Shown here piece by piece: positions 7,198 through 15,148 of a stretch of 26,710 bases of DNA. The notes under the pieces were generated by a model, which searched no databases, had not been told where the DNA came from, and saw nothing but the letters and a program-made list of their open reading frames with translations. Positions within the stretch are counted from its first letter, which is position 1; each line of letters begins with the position of its first letter. Source of the stretch: an uncultured Blautia sp. Its GTDB lineage: Bacteria; Bacillota_A; Clostridia; Lachnospirales; Lachnospiraceae. The stretch spans positions 1 through 26,710 of the forward strand of contig CAJLTE010000036.1 in the NCBI GenBank assembly GCA_905209435.1, read 5' to 3'. The translations under genes and the position numbers were made by a program.

Positions 7198-8721
7198 ATG
7201 GAATCTCATATTTATGTAGCGATAGATCTGAAATCCTTTTATGCATCAGTCGAATGTAAAGATCATGGTCTGGATCCTATGACCACTAATTTGGTAGTTG
7301 CAGATGCCAGTCGTACAGAGAAAACCATATGCCTTGCAGTTTCCCCATCCCTGAAAGCTTACGGGATTCCGGGAAGAGCAAGGCTTTTTGAAGTTGTGCA
7401 AAAAGTGAGAAAAGTGAACCAGGAACGGTTGAAAACAACTCCTGATCATAAATTTACAGGTAAGTCCTGCAATGATATAGAATTAAAAAATGACTCTTCG
7501 CTGGCAGTGGGATATTATATTGCACCGCCGAGAATGGCGAGATATATTGAAGTCAGCACTGCGATATATCAGACATATCTGAAATATTTTGCACCGGAAG
7601 ATATGCATGTTTATTCCATAGATGAGATTTTTATAGACATTACGCATTATATGAAAATTTATCAGATGAGTGCTTATCAGCTTACACAGAAGATCATCCT
7701 GGATATTTTGGATACTCACGGACTTACTGCAGCAGCGGGAATCGGCACAAACTTATATCTGTGTAAGATTGCAATGGATATTGTAGCAAAACATGTAGAA
7801 CCGGATGAGAATGGAGTCCGTATTGCGCAGCTGGATGAAATGGAGTATCGCAGACTGCTGTGGGAACATGAACCGATTACTGATTTCTGGCGGGTCGGAC
7901 GTGGATATGCCCGGAAACTTGCGGAAAATGGAATGAAGACAATGGGAGATGTTGCCAGATGTTCTGTAGGAGGCCCGAATGATTATCATAATGAAGAATT
8001 ACTCTATAAATTGTTCGGGATCAATGCAGAACTACTGATCGATCATGCCTGGGGATGGGAGCCGTGTACCATTGCAGAAATCAAATCTTATAAACCCGAC
8101 AACAACAGTATCTGTTCCGGTCAGGTTCTTCAATGTCCTTACACGTTCGAAAAAACAAGGATCGTAGTCCGGGAAATGGCGGAAATGATGGCTCTTGATC
8201 TGGTTGATAAGGAAATGGTTACAGATCAGCTGGTACTGACAGTGGGATATGATATTGAGAATCTTTCAGATCCTGTCATCAGCAAAGCTTATAAAGGAGA
8301 AATTACGATCGACCGTTATGGGAGAAGCATCCCGAAACATGCCCACGGAACACAGAATCTGTCTGAATTTACAAATTCAACTTACGAGATTATTGAGAAT
8401 ACACTGAAACTCTATGACCGTATCATGAACCCTGACCTGCTGATTCGAAGAATTACTCTGACTGCTAATCATGTCAAAAAAGAACAGGATATTGTCAAAA
8501 AAGAAACTTATGAACAACTGGATCTTTTTACAGATTATGCAGCAATTGAAAAGGAAAAGCAGGAAAAAGAAGAGAAACTTCAGAAAGAAAAAAAGCTCCA
8601 GCATGCAATGTTGGAGATCAAGAAAAAGTATGGAAAAAATGCAATTCTCAAAGGAACAAACTTTGAAGAGGGGGCAACTTCTATTGACAGAAATCAGAGA
8701 ATAGGAGGACATAAAGCTTGA
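7198..8721 (+). CDS. Y-family DNA polymerase (UvrX/UmuC-like)
   Basis: A 507-residue translesion polymerase of the Firmicute UvrX/YqjW group. The palm has catalytic D10 in IDLKSFYASVE and YSID142E143; next come a fingers region, a helix-hairpin-helix thumb (LAENGMKTMGDVARC) and a little-finger domain. Near the C-terminus QLDLF (440-444) is a beta-clamp binding motif, followed by a Lys/Glu-rich coiled stretch and the family ending KKKYGKNAILKG ... RIGGHKA. It is expected to copy damaged DNA with low fidelity, recruited by the sliding clamp. The first gene of a two-gene operon, it overlaps the next by four bases. Such genes are usually SOS-controlled or plasmid/prophage-linked; no mobile genes are seen here. 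Confidence 0.93.
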   Translation: MESHIYVAIDLKSFYASVECKDHGLDPMTTNLVVADASRTEKTICLAVSPSLKAYGIPGRARLFEVVQKVRKVNQERLKTTPDHKFTGKSCNDIELKNDSSLAVGYYIAPPRMARYIEVSTAIYQTYLKYFAPEDMHVYSIDEIFIDITHYMKIYQMSAYQLTQKIILDILDTHGLTAAAGIGTNLYLCKIAMDIVAKHVEPDENGVRIAQLDEMEYRRLLWEHEPITDFWRVGRGYARKLAENGMKTMGDVARCSVGGPNDYHNEELLYKLFGINAELLIDHAWGWEPCTIAEIKSYKPDNNSICSGQVLQCPYTFEKTRIVVREMAEMMALDLVDKEMVTDQLVLTVGYDIENLSDPVISKAYKGEITIDRYGRSIPKHAHGTQNLSEFTNSTYEIIENTLKLYDRIMNPDLLIRRITLTANHVKKEQDIVKKETYEQLDLFTDYAAIEKEKQEKEEKLQKEKKLQHAMLEIKKKYGKNAILKGTNFEEGATSIDRNQRIGGHKA

Positions 8722-9053
8722 GTAAACAGATGAATAAGTATATAAGAAAACATGCTGATTTTACAAACAAATATGCGCCTGACAGTAATATTGGAAATCA
8801 GTCTTCACACAGATATGATGATATTATCAATCTTCCTCATCCCGCATCTACATCACATCCCCCAATGCCCCTTAATGACCGTGCGGCCCAGTTTGCTCCT
8901 TTTGCAGCACTTACCGGACACGGTGCCGCTATTCGAAGTACTGCAGAAACAATGGAGGAGAAGATGCAGCTTGGCAAAGATGTAACCCTGCTGGAAGACC
9001 CTGCGGATCCTGCTTTATGGGCCGTGTCAGATTCAGATGAAACAAATGAGTAG
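8718..9053 (+). CDS. YolD-like protein partner of UvrX polymerase (TTG start)
   Basis: A 111-residue protein with the core YDDIINLPHP ... DRAAQFAPFAALTGHGAAIRST, characteristic of proteins encoded directly after UvrX-type polymerases (YolD-like group). The start is taken as TTG at 8718 because AGGAGG (8703-8708) is well spaced for it and it overlaps the polymerase stop by four bases, the usual coupling. An ATG at 8730 would cost four residues and lie too far from that site. The exact role is not established; an accessory or regulatory function for the polymerase is inferred from constant pairing. The C-terminus is acidic. Confidence 0.85.
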   Translation: MSKQMNKYIRKHADFTNKYAPDSNIGNQSSHRYDDIINLPHPASTSHPPMPLNDRAAQFAPFAALTGHGAAIRSTAETMEEKMQLGKDVTLLEDPADPALWAVSDSDETNE

Positions 9054-9091
9054 AAGCGCTTTTTGAATATGATATGTTCAATCAACGGATA

Positions 9092-9574
9092 TTATATATG
9101 TACTCTTTTTACAATTTCATTTGTAAGTCCGCCGATCACAACCCCGGCAGCAACCCCGGCGACCAGCAACGCCGGCGTATATACAAATACACTTGCATTA
9201 TTTACGATCAGCATAGCAATGATAAGCTGTCCGATATTATGCGAAACACCTCCGGCAACGCTGACTCCGATCAGACTGAAAGAGGTCTTCTTTAACATAA
9301 GAGTCATAACTGTCATACTAAGCGCAGCCCCTGCCAGGCTGTACAGGATACTGAACAGATTTCCAAACATGAATCCGATCACCAGAATACGAACCACCGA
9401 AACCAGTGCAGCTTCTTTAAAAGAATACTTCTTCAGGATAAAAAGTACCCCCAGATTCGCCAGTCCAAGCTTAATTCCAGGAATTCCTGCAAATACGGGA
9501 ACCAGTGATTCCACATATCCCAGAATAATAGCCACAGCCGAAAAAAGTCCAAGATAGGCTGTTTTTTGCTTCAT
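9092..9574 (-). CDS. Gx transporter / ECF S-like membrane protein (Hpre_diP_synt_I family)
   Basis: A 160-residue, very hydrophobic protein with about five membrane helices and the family features GYVESLVPVFAGIPGIKLGLAN, LVSVVRILVIGFMFG and GGVSHNIGQL. It belongs to the family once labelled heptaprenyl diphosphate synthase component I and now often called Gx transporter; the fold is like the substrate-binding S subunit of ECF transporters. From memory, relatives are often encoded near FMN-binding and ApbE genes in Clostridia. A role in supplying a flavin or quinone precursor is therefore plausible but unproven. GAGAGGAG lies ahead of the ATG. It is divergent from the 9964 gene, and its upstream region carries a TTAG-N6-TTAA box. 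Confidence 0.85.
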   Translation of the reverse strand: MKQKTAYLGLFSAVAIILGYVESLVPVFAGIPGIKLGLANLGVLFILKKYSFKEAALVSVVRILVIGFMFGNLFSILYSLAGAALSMTVMTLMLKKTSFSLIGVSVAGGVSHNIGQLIIAMLIVNNASVFVYTPALLVAGVAAGVVIGGLTNEIVKRVHI

Positions 9575-9662
9575 AAAATATATCTCCTCTCAACAGTTAT
9601 ATGCAAAAAAATCAAATTCTTTAGATATTCTAACACAGAAAAAAAATCCCTGCAAGCATAAG

Positions 9663-9676
9663 TTAACTGTTGCTAA
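9663..9676 (-). promoter_or_regulatory. DtxR-type box upstream of the Gx gene
   Basis: On the minus strand this reads TTAG-CAACAG-TTAA, the 14-base spacing shared with the other boxes in this window. It lies 89 bases before the Gx start codon. A weak TATTAA element stands six bases upstream of it on that strand. Confidence 0.6.
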
Positions 9677-9755
9677 CATATGTTAATATTTCACATAGTT
9701 TCTCTCTTTATTTTCTTATTGAAAAAGTTTGACGAATAACTTTGACAAAAAATGG

Positions 9756-9806
9756 TAGATTTTTTTGAATACACATGTTATTCTTTTGGAAGTTAGTAGC
9801 GACTAA
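9756..9806 (+). promoter_or_regulatory. Promoter with DtxR-type box, first Tp47-like gene
   Basis: TAGATT (9756-9761), a 17-base spacer and an extended -10, TGT-TATTCT (9776-9784), are followed after eight bases by TTAG-TAGCGA-CTAA (9793-9806). The inner bases extend the palindrome to TTAGT-N4-ACTAA. The layout and the eight-base gap are the same as at the ApbE promoter. Confidence 0.75.
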
Positions 9807-9963
9807 TCATAGTTACTATTAACCGCATACCAAAATCCTATATGAATATCTTTGGCAGAAGTCACTCCCTTTTGGTAAAAAGTAAATTCCCTTTGGTTAA
9901 TAAGTTGATTAACCCTCTGGTAAGAGTTATTCCAAAAAATAAATTTTTAGAAGAGGAGAAAAT

Positions 9964-12177
9964 ATGACAAACAAAAATCTTATGAAAAAGATAGCTCCTG
10001 TTGTGATGAGCGCAGCAGTCGTAATGTCCAATATGCCGTACGTTGTACTGGCATCTGACTTTACGGACAGTGAAGTAATTACAGGTAACACAGATATCTC
10101 TGCTCCTGAAGAATTTACCACAGAAAAAGAACAGGATGAATTTACCACTGAAGATGCAGAGGAAGATGCTTTTTCAGCAGAAACGCAGCAGAGTGAAGCT
10201 TATGTCCTTATGAATATTCCATATGATGATTTTTATAAGGCAGAACTGAAAAATAATGATGTTAAAGTTGACGCATTCACATCAGCAACTCTTAACAAAT
10301 CAAGAACATCCGGAATGATGAACGGAAATTCTGCTTATCATGTGAATCCGGACGGATCTGACGTTACAGGTGTTACTTTCCCTGTTAAAGTCAGCAATCT
10401 TTCCCTGCTTAAAGATCAGAAACAGGTAACAGACTCTGATTCAGTAACGATCACAGTAACAAACAGAGGACAGACAAGCTCCAATACTTATACAGGAAAA
10501 GACTCTCTGATTGAGAATGCATCTTATTCTTATTATGTTTTAAGTGAAGCACCATCTTACTATAAAGAGCTCACTGTCAATACAGACGGAAGCTATTCAT
10601 TCTCCGCAATGAAAGGTGCAGAAACAAAAACTGTTTCTATCAATGCCACATTGAAAACAGAAACAAGCTATGGTGATTATGAACTGGATCTTGATAACAA
10701 TGCTTTTCCGGAAGTGATCGACACAAATACAGATAAAATATATGGCGTAACAGTAAATACCACAGACGGAACCAACTATGGTCTTCGCCATCTGGAGAAT
10801 ATCTGGCGTGGAAGTATGCTCGCATGGGGAACAGGATATACAACAGAAGTTCATGGATGCCCTGTTTCTTCCGCACACTATAAATCAATCATGGGAAAAA
10901 CCATTGACAGTGTTACTTATTACACAGATAAAGGAATTATTACCTTTGATGTACCTGATGTAAAAGTTCAGACAACCACAGGCATCAAAGCAACTGTTGC
11001 AGATATCATGGATACAGATTCTTCTGCAGCAGTTACATTTGACCAGACACTGCCTGCTGATTTCAATGCACAGTATACTGTAGACGGAACAGAAGTTTCC
11101 TGTGCAGATGGAAAACTTGCAGTTGGAGCTCTGGCTTTGGGAACACATAAAGTTGTAATTACAGATACCAATGGAATCTATGTCCCTATCACTGCAGAAT
11201 TTACAGTAAATACTGATAAAATGCCTGCGGCATATGACAGTAAGGCAGCTAAGCTGGTTGCAGCTGACGGAGCTACAGCCGATGAACTTTCTGCATACAT
11301 TAAAAACATCAGCAAAGTAAAAGTTGACGATAAAGAATATGCCGCATCCGGAAGAGGAGCAAAAGTAATTGTAAAAGAGGATGGAACCCTTGATCTTACA
11401 GATCTTCAGGTGACAGATACAACTGTATTTGAAGTAACTTCTGTAGGATATAAAAACAATCTTGTTTTCACTTATAAAGAAGCAGAAAACAAATTTGAAT
11501 TAAATACCACAGCAAAAACTCTTTATACAGAAGGTCAGACAAAAGTTTCTCTCAAACTTACAACAAACCTTACAGATAAAATTACATGGAAATCCAGCAA
11601 TACTAAAGTTGCCACTGTAAACAGTGCGGGAGTTGTAACTGCCAGGGCAAAAGGAACTGCAGTAATTACAGCGTCTTGTGGCAAATATACTGCAACTTGT
11701 ACAATAACAGTTAAAAATCCGTCTCTTGCATTAAATAAAAAATCTACAACTCTTTACAAAGGAACCAGAACTACCCTGAAAGCTTACGTAAAAGGTGTTG
11801 ATGCATCAAAAGTAACATTTACTTCCAATAATACGAAGGTTGTGGTTGTAAACAAAACAACAGGTAGAATTGTGGCTAAAGCAGCCGGAAAAGCAGTAAT
11901 CACAGTTAAATGCGGCAGCCTGAAAACTACCTGCACAGTAACTGTCAAAAATCCGACACTGAAACTTGCAAAAACTTCTGCAAGTATCAAAGTTGGTAAA
12001 AAGACAACTATTAAAGCAACAGCAGCACCATCCGGAACTATAAAATATACATCTTCTAACAAAAAGATTGTGACGGTATCTTCAAAAGGTGTAGTAACCG
12101 GAAAGAAAAAAGGAACTGCGAAGATTACCGTAACCTGTAATGGTGTAAGTAAAACATTCAAAGTTACTGTAAAATAA
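9964..12177 (+). CDS. Secreted Tp47-related protein with three BIG2 repeats
   Basis: A 737-residue exported protein. The signal peptide is MTNKNLMKK followed by a hydrophobic core, with a likely cut after VVLAS near 31. An acidic low-complexity stretch follows (about 33-75). The region about 78-340 begins YVLMNIPYDDFYKAE and continues VDAFTSATLNKS, which I align loosely with the Tp47 family (PBP-Tp47), clearer in the paralogue at 15149. Three bacterial Ig-like (BIG2) repeats run from about 509 to the end, each with TWKSSNTKVATV-type motifs. There is no LPXTG anchor or lipobox Cys, so attachment to the wall would be through the repeats. AGAAGAGGAG precedes the ATG. Function is unknown; operator and context place it in the iron/flavin system. 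Confidence 0.75.
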   Translation: MTNKNLMKKIAPVVMSAAVVMSNMPYVVLASDFTDSEVITGNTDISAPEEFTTEKEQDEFTTEDAEEDAFSAETQQSEAYVLMNIPYDDFYKAELKNNDVKVDAFTSATLNKSRTSGMMNGNSAYHVNPDGSDVTGVTFPVKVSNLSLLKDQKQVTDSDSVTITVTNRGQTSSNTYTGKDSLIENASYSYYVLSEAPSYYKELTVNTDGSYSFSAMKGAETKTVSINATLKTETSYGDYELDLDNNAFPEVIDTNTDKIYGVTVNTTDGTNYGLRHLENIWRGSMLAWGTGYTTEVHGCPVSSAHYKSIMGKTIDSVTYYTDKGIITFDVPDVKVQTTTGIKATVADIMDTDSSAAVTFDQTLPADFNAQYTVDGTEVSCADGKLAVGALALGTHKVVITDTNGIYVPITAEFTVNTDKMPAAYDSKAAKLVAADGATADELSAYIKNISKVKVDDKEYAASGRGAKVIVKEDGTLDLTDLQVTDTTVFEVTSVGYKNNLVFTYKEAENKFELNTTAKTLYTEGQTKVSLKLTTNLTDKITWKSSNTKVATVNSAGVVTARAKGTAVITASCGKYTATCTITVKNPSLALNKKSTTLYKGTRTTLKAYVKGVDASKVTFTSNNTKVVVVNKTTGRIVAKAAGKAVITVKCGSLKTTCTVTVKNPTLKLAKTSASIKVGKKTTIKATAAPSGTIKYTSSNKKIVTVSSKGVVTGKKKGTAKITVTCNGVSKTFKVTVK
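11845..11885 (+). repeat. 41-bp stretch identical to 16928-16968
   Basis: Inside the second BIG2 repeat, 41 consecutive bases match the homologous repeat of the 15149 gene exactly, including third codon positions, within a longer stretch of high identity. This indicates recent duplication or gene conversion between the two surface-protein genes. Confidence 0.85.
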
Positions 12178-12205
12178 ATTTCAAACTGAATTGCCCGATT
12201 CAGAG

Positions 12206-12239
12206 GTCCCGGAATTGATATATTATTCCGGGACTTTCT
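12206..12239 (+). terminator. Terminator after first Tp47-like gene
   Basis: GTCCCGGAAT pairs perfectly with ATTCCGGGAC (12225-12234), followed by TTTCTT. Confidence 0.85.
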
Positions 12240-12278
12240 TAATGATAAAAAAACAACATTAACATTTTGATGAAAGAA

Positions 12279-12328
12279 TAGAAATTTTTATAAAAAAATG
12301 ATACACTTCTAAAGTTAGTTGTAGTTAA
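12279..12328 (+). promoter_or_regulatory. Promoter with DtxR-type box, FMN-binding operon
   Basis: TAGAAA (12279-12284), 17 bases and an extended -10, TGA-TACACT (12299-12307), are followed after seven bases by TTAG-TTGTAG-TTAA (12315-12328). Its second half-site is one base off the consensus CTAA. Confidence 0.7.
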
Positions 12329-12372
12329 TACGATACACACTGCAGAAAAAATAATGAAGGAGAGGACATAAC

Positions 12373-12930
12373 GTGAATAATCAAAACTTTTACCTGCGTC
12401 TGATCGCTCTTTTAATGATTATCATGGCAGTATTTTTCTATAATGGAACAGTAAAAGACAAAGAGCAGGAACAGAACATTGCAGACCTGACTACACAGGT
12501 ACAGAATCTTCAGGATCAGCAGGATCAGATTCTTACAGCATTACAGGAGGCTTATGAAGAGCAGAAAACTGCAGCGGAAAGCAAAACAGATTCCGACAGT
12601 AAATCTTCTGACAGTAAGAAGAGTACAGATGCAGAGGAAACATCTGATGATTCTGACAATGTATACAAAAACGGTACATATGAGGGTTCCGGAACCGGAT
12701 ACGGCGGTACAATTACAGTACAGGTAACTCTGGAAGATGATACGATCACTGCGGTGAGTGTGGTCAGCGCACCAGGAGAGGACAGCGCTTACCTTGCACA
12801 GGGTGAAAATGTTATTAACAGCATTATCAGTGAACAGAGTACAGATGTTGATACTATCTCAGGAGCAACCTTCAGTTCCACAGGAATCCTGGAGGCAGTA
12901 AATGACGCATTATCAAAGGCGGAAAACTAA
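12373..12930 (+). CDS. Membrane-anchored FMN-binding (flavinylated) protein
   Basis: A 185-residue protein starting at GTG, preceded by AAGGAGAGG. Residues 8-24 form an uncleaved membrane anchor; 32-65 is a Gln/Glu-rich coiled coil; 66-96 is a Ser/Asp/Lys-rich linker. Residues 97-183 are one FMN_bind domain: YKNGTYEGSGTGYGGTITVQV, ending D160-T-I-S-G-A-T166. In RnfG and NqrC the last Thr of this motif carries covalent FMN, so T166 is the predicted flavinylation site. It probably sits outside the membrane and exchanges electrons with the Fe-S membrane protein, whose gene overlaps it by one base (TAATG). ApbE at 13943 would attach the flavin. The pair resembles a NosR protein split in two. Confidence 0.92.
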   Translation: MNNQNFYLRLIALLMIIMAVFFYNGTVKDKEQEQNIADLTTQVQNLQDQQDQILTALQEAYEEQKTAAESKTDSDSKSSDSKKSTDAEETSDDSDNVYKNGTYEGSGTGYGGTITVQVTLEDDTITAVSVVSAPGEDSAYLAQGENVINSIISEQSTDVDTISGATFSSTGILEAVNDALSKAEN

Positions 12931-13718
12931 TGAAAAAGAGACAAAGAAAGGTACGTCTGATCCGTGCCGCCATACAGCTTATATTTTTTATAGTAGCACC
13001 GTCCCTTTTCTCCACAGCATTTGCAGGAATTAAATCTATTTTTCTTGCAATCGGAGGACAGCAGAGTGTAACCTGGAATTCATTTCTCGATATTACAGCT
13101 CTGCTTGTGATTATCACGATTCTATTTGGACGGCATTTCTGCGGCTATGCCTGTGCGTTTGGTTCATTAGGTGATGCATTATATGAACTTACAGCATTTA
13201 TACGCGCAAAATGTTTTGGAAAAAAGAAAAAACATGGATATTCCGAAATCTGGGTCCACAGGCTTCAGAAAGTAAAATATCTGGTACTTGCACTGCTGCT
13301 TCTTTCCTGTTTAACAGGAATGTACTCCAGACTTCAGGGAATGAGTCCATGGGATGTATTTTCCATGCTTACAACAGGCCGTCTGCCTAAATCTACTTAT
13401 ATTGTAGGCACAATATTACTGATCCTTATTATGATCGGTATGTGTACACAGGAAAGATTTTTCTGTCAGTTTCTTTGCCCAATGGGTGCTGTTTTTGCGA
13501 TTCTGCCAATCTTTCCGGGAGCACTTTTTAAGAGAAATCGTCCAAATTGTGCCCAAAAATGTACTCTCTGTAAGAAAAGATGTCCGGCACATCTGGATAT
13601 CGACGGTGACACTGCACATTCAGGAGAGTGCATCTGCTGCCATGCCTGCACAGCGGTTTGCCCAAGAAAGAATATCCACCTTGGAGAGGTGAACGCAGAG
13701 AAAATAATTACAAAATAA
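12930..13718 (+). CDS. NapH/NosR-like 4Fe-4S membrane protein
   Basis: A 262-residue integral membrane protein with about four or five helices (near 14-40, 52-68, 114-131, 157-172, 183-199). Between helices are the NosR/NapH/RdxA-type cysteine pairs C71-G-Y-A-C75 and C179-Q-F-L-C183-P. The C-terminal domain holds two ferredoxin-like clusters: C207, C211, C214, C218-P and C234, C237, C240, C244-P. It should take electrons from the cytoplasmic side or the quinone pool and hand them across the membrane to flavinylated partners. It overlaps the FMN-binding gene by one base, so they form one operon, ended by a terminator. The electron donor is not visible in the window. Confidence 0.9.
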   Translation: MKKRQRKVRLIRAAIQLIFFIVAPSLFSTAFAGIKSIFLAIGGQQSVTWNSFLDITALLVIITILFGRHFCGYACAFGSLGDALYELTAFIRAKCFGKKKKHGYSEIWVHRLQKVKYLVLALLLLSCLTGMYSRLQGMSPWDVFSMLTTGRLPKSTYIVGTILLILIMIGMCTQERFFCQFLCPMGAVFAILPIFPGALFKRNRPNCAQKCTLCKKRCPAHLDIDGDTAHSGECICCHACTAVCPRKNIHLGEVNAEKIITK

Positions 13719-13740
13719 TTTTATAGTATGTGAATTTTTA

Positions 13741-13775
13741 AACGTCCGGTCCTGTTGCTCCGGACGTTTATTATT
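13741..13775 (+). terminator. Terminator after 4Fe-4S gene
   Basis: AACGTCCGG pairs perfectly with CCGGACGTT (13760-13768), followed by a short T-rich tail (TATTATT). Confidence 0.8.
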
Positions 13776-13815
13776 GAGAAAAATTAGCATTAATTAACTT
13801 ATTGAGAAAATTTGA

Positions 13816-13889
13816 TTAGTAAGGGCTAACTTAATGGGTAGACAAGAAAAAAAAACAGTGTTATAGTCTATAGAGTTAGTTGACACTAA
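13816..13889 (+). promoter_or_regulatory. ApbE promoter flanked by two DtxR-type boxes
   Basis: TAGACA (13839-13844), 17 bases and an extended -10, TGT-TATAGT (13859-13867), form the promoter. One box, TTAG-TAAGGG-CTAA (13816-13829), lies upstream of the -35. The second, TTAG-TTGACA-CTAA (13876-13889), lies eight bases after the -10. Its arms extend to TTAGT/ACTAA. This is the clearest control region of the set. Confidence 0.8.
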
Positions 13890-13942
13890 TAAATTACATT
13901 ATTGAAAAATAGATTATAACAGATAAGGAAACAATACAACAT

Positions 13943-14977
13943 ATGCCAAACAGACATTCTTTTGTACGGGGATTTATAATTACAACCTCTCTTTTGTGTA
14001 CATCCCAGACAGTATTCGGAGCTCCTGAAGTAAATACATATTCTAAGACAGATTTTGCTATGGACACTGTAGTATCAGAAACTCTTTACACAACGGGAGA
14101 AGACATTACTGCGGATGTGATCACTGCTTTAAAAGATGTGGAAACGAATTTGATTTCCTGGACAGAGGAAGGTTCTCAGATATATAAGATCAATCAGAAT
14201 GCCGGCAGTACAACGACCGTTTCTGACGAAACAGCAGGCTATTTGAAGCAGGTGTTGGATCTGTCTGAAGCTTCTGGCGGCGCAATGGATCCTACTATGG
14301 GAAAGGTTATCCGTCTGTGGGATATTGATGGAGAGAATCCCCACGTTCCTGCTGAAGATGATCTGAAGTCTTTGCTTGCAGATGTAGGATATGACAAAGT
14401 TATCCTGAACGGAAACGATGTCACTATGCCGGAGGGTGTAACTTTAGATCTGGGTGCAGCAGGTAAGGGAATCGGCTGTGATGCAGCAAAGAAAATTCTT
14501 GATGCAGATAAAGAGGTGTCCGGAATGATTCTGAATCTTGGCGGCAGTAGTGTAATGAGCTATGGTTCAAAACCTGACGGTTCCGCCTGGCAGGTGGCTG
14601 TTACGGATCCACGAGATACAGAGGGAGATTACCTTGGCGTAGTCACTTTAAATGGAACAGAATTTTTATCTACTTCCGGAGATTATGAGAAGTATTTTAT
14701 TGAAGATGGTATCCGATATCATCATATACTTGATCCTTCTACTGGATATCCTGCAAGAAGCGGTCTTACATCTGTCACAGTTGTATGTGATGATGGTTTG
14801 GATGCAGACGGACTCTCTACTGCATGTTTTGTACTTGGAAAAGATAAAGCCGAGGAGCTTCTGAAAAAGTACAATGCAGACGGACTGTTCGTGGATGATT
14901 CCGGTCATGTCTGGCTTACGGAAGGCATGAAGGAAAGATTTCAATTACTGAAAGATACTTATTCTATCAGTGAATAA
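13943..14977 (+). CDS. apbE: FMN:protein transferase ApbE (flavin-trafficking protein)
   Basis: A 344-residue exported ApbE. The signal peptide covers about 1-27 (probable cut at VFGA-PE); the Cys at 19 is not in a proper lipobox. Family motifs are in order: FAMDTVVS, GGAMDPTMGKVIRLWD, DLGAAGKGIGCDAA, ILNLGGSS, YHHILDPSTGYPARSG with the metal/FAD-binding region, and DADGLSTACFVLG. The enzyme splits FAD and transfers FMN to the Thr of SGAT motifs. Substrates are evident here: the one-domain protein at 12373 and the three-domain protein at 17393. The gene is monocistronic by its own strong promoter and a hairpin after it. Among annotated enzymes in the window, this one ties the locus together. 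Confidence 0.95.
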   Translation: MPNRHSFVRGFIITTSLLCTSQTVFGAPEVNTYSKTDFAMDTVVSETLYTTGEDITADVITALKDVETNLISWTEEGSQIYKINQNAGSTTTVSDETAGYLKQVLDLSEASGGAMDPTMGKVIRLWDIDGENPHVPAEDDLKSLLADVGYDKVILNGNDVTMPEGVTLDLGAAGKGIGCDAAKKILDADKEVSGMILNLGGSSVMSYGSKPDGSAWQVAVTDPRDTEGDYLGVVTLNGTEFLSTSGDYEKYFIEDGIRYHHILDPSTGYPARSGLTSVTVVCDDGLDADGLSTACFVLGKDKAEELLKKYNADGLFVDDSGHVWLTEGMKERFQLLKDTYSISE

Positions 14978-15026
14978 GCTCATCTTATATACAAATAGTG
15001 GCTGTTCAGTATCTTCACAACTATAA

Positions 15027-15065
15027 GCCAAAATCTGTTAAAACTTAAGATTCTGGCGTTTTGGC
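15027..15065 (+). terminator. Hairpin terminator-like element after apbE
   Basis: GCCAAAA pairs with TTTTGGC (15059-15065), with an inner AATCT/AGATT stem. There is no strong T run, so termination may be partial. Confidence 0.5.
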
Positions 15066-15105
15066 ACATTTGTGTCAGGATATTATACAGAATAGTGAAT
15101 TACTA
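15061..15105 (+). promoter_or_regulatory. Promoter with variant box, second Tp47-like gene
   Basis: TTGGCA (15061-15066), 17 bases and TATACA (15084-15089) are followed by TAGT-GAATT-ACTA (15093-15105). This is the same TAGT/ACTA inner palindrome as the other boxes but with five central bases instead of four, so binding by the same regulator is less certain. Confidence 0.5.
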
Positions 15106-15148
15106 AATAGTTGCTGTAAATATTCATATTCAGGAGGAACTGAAAGGT

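Larger units (their letters stand above)
9575..9963. other. 389-bp divergent control region
   Basis: There is no gene. It holds one TTAG-type palindrome for the leftward Gx gene (9663-9676, read on the minus strand), one for the rightward Tp47-like gene (9793-9806), and a near-miss TTAG-N5-CTAA at 9621-9633. A long (about 157-base) AT-rich leader precedes the 9964 start. Confidence 0.6.

Noticed and set aside
9063..9557. 164-residue rightward open frame
   Set aside because: It overlaps almost all of the Gx membrane-protein gene on the other strand, which has clear family motifs and a good ribosome site.
9621..9633. TTAG-N5-CTAA palindrome
   Set aside because: The spacing is one base short of the shared box and it lies after the better box for the leftward gene; kept out of the regulon count.
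12100..12177. LPXTG sorting signal at the ends of the BIG2 proteins
   Set aside because: Both proteins end directly with the last BIG2 strand (KVTVK); there is no LPXTG, hydrophobic segment or basic tail.
13980..14010. Lipoprotein signal in ApbE
   Set aside because: The residue before Cys19 is Leu and the context SLLC does not fit the lipobox; an ordinary signal peptide cut near VFGA fits better.
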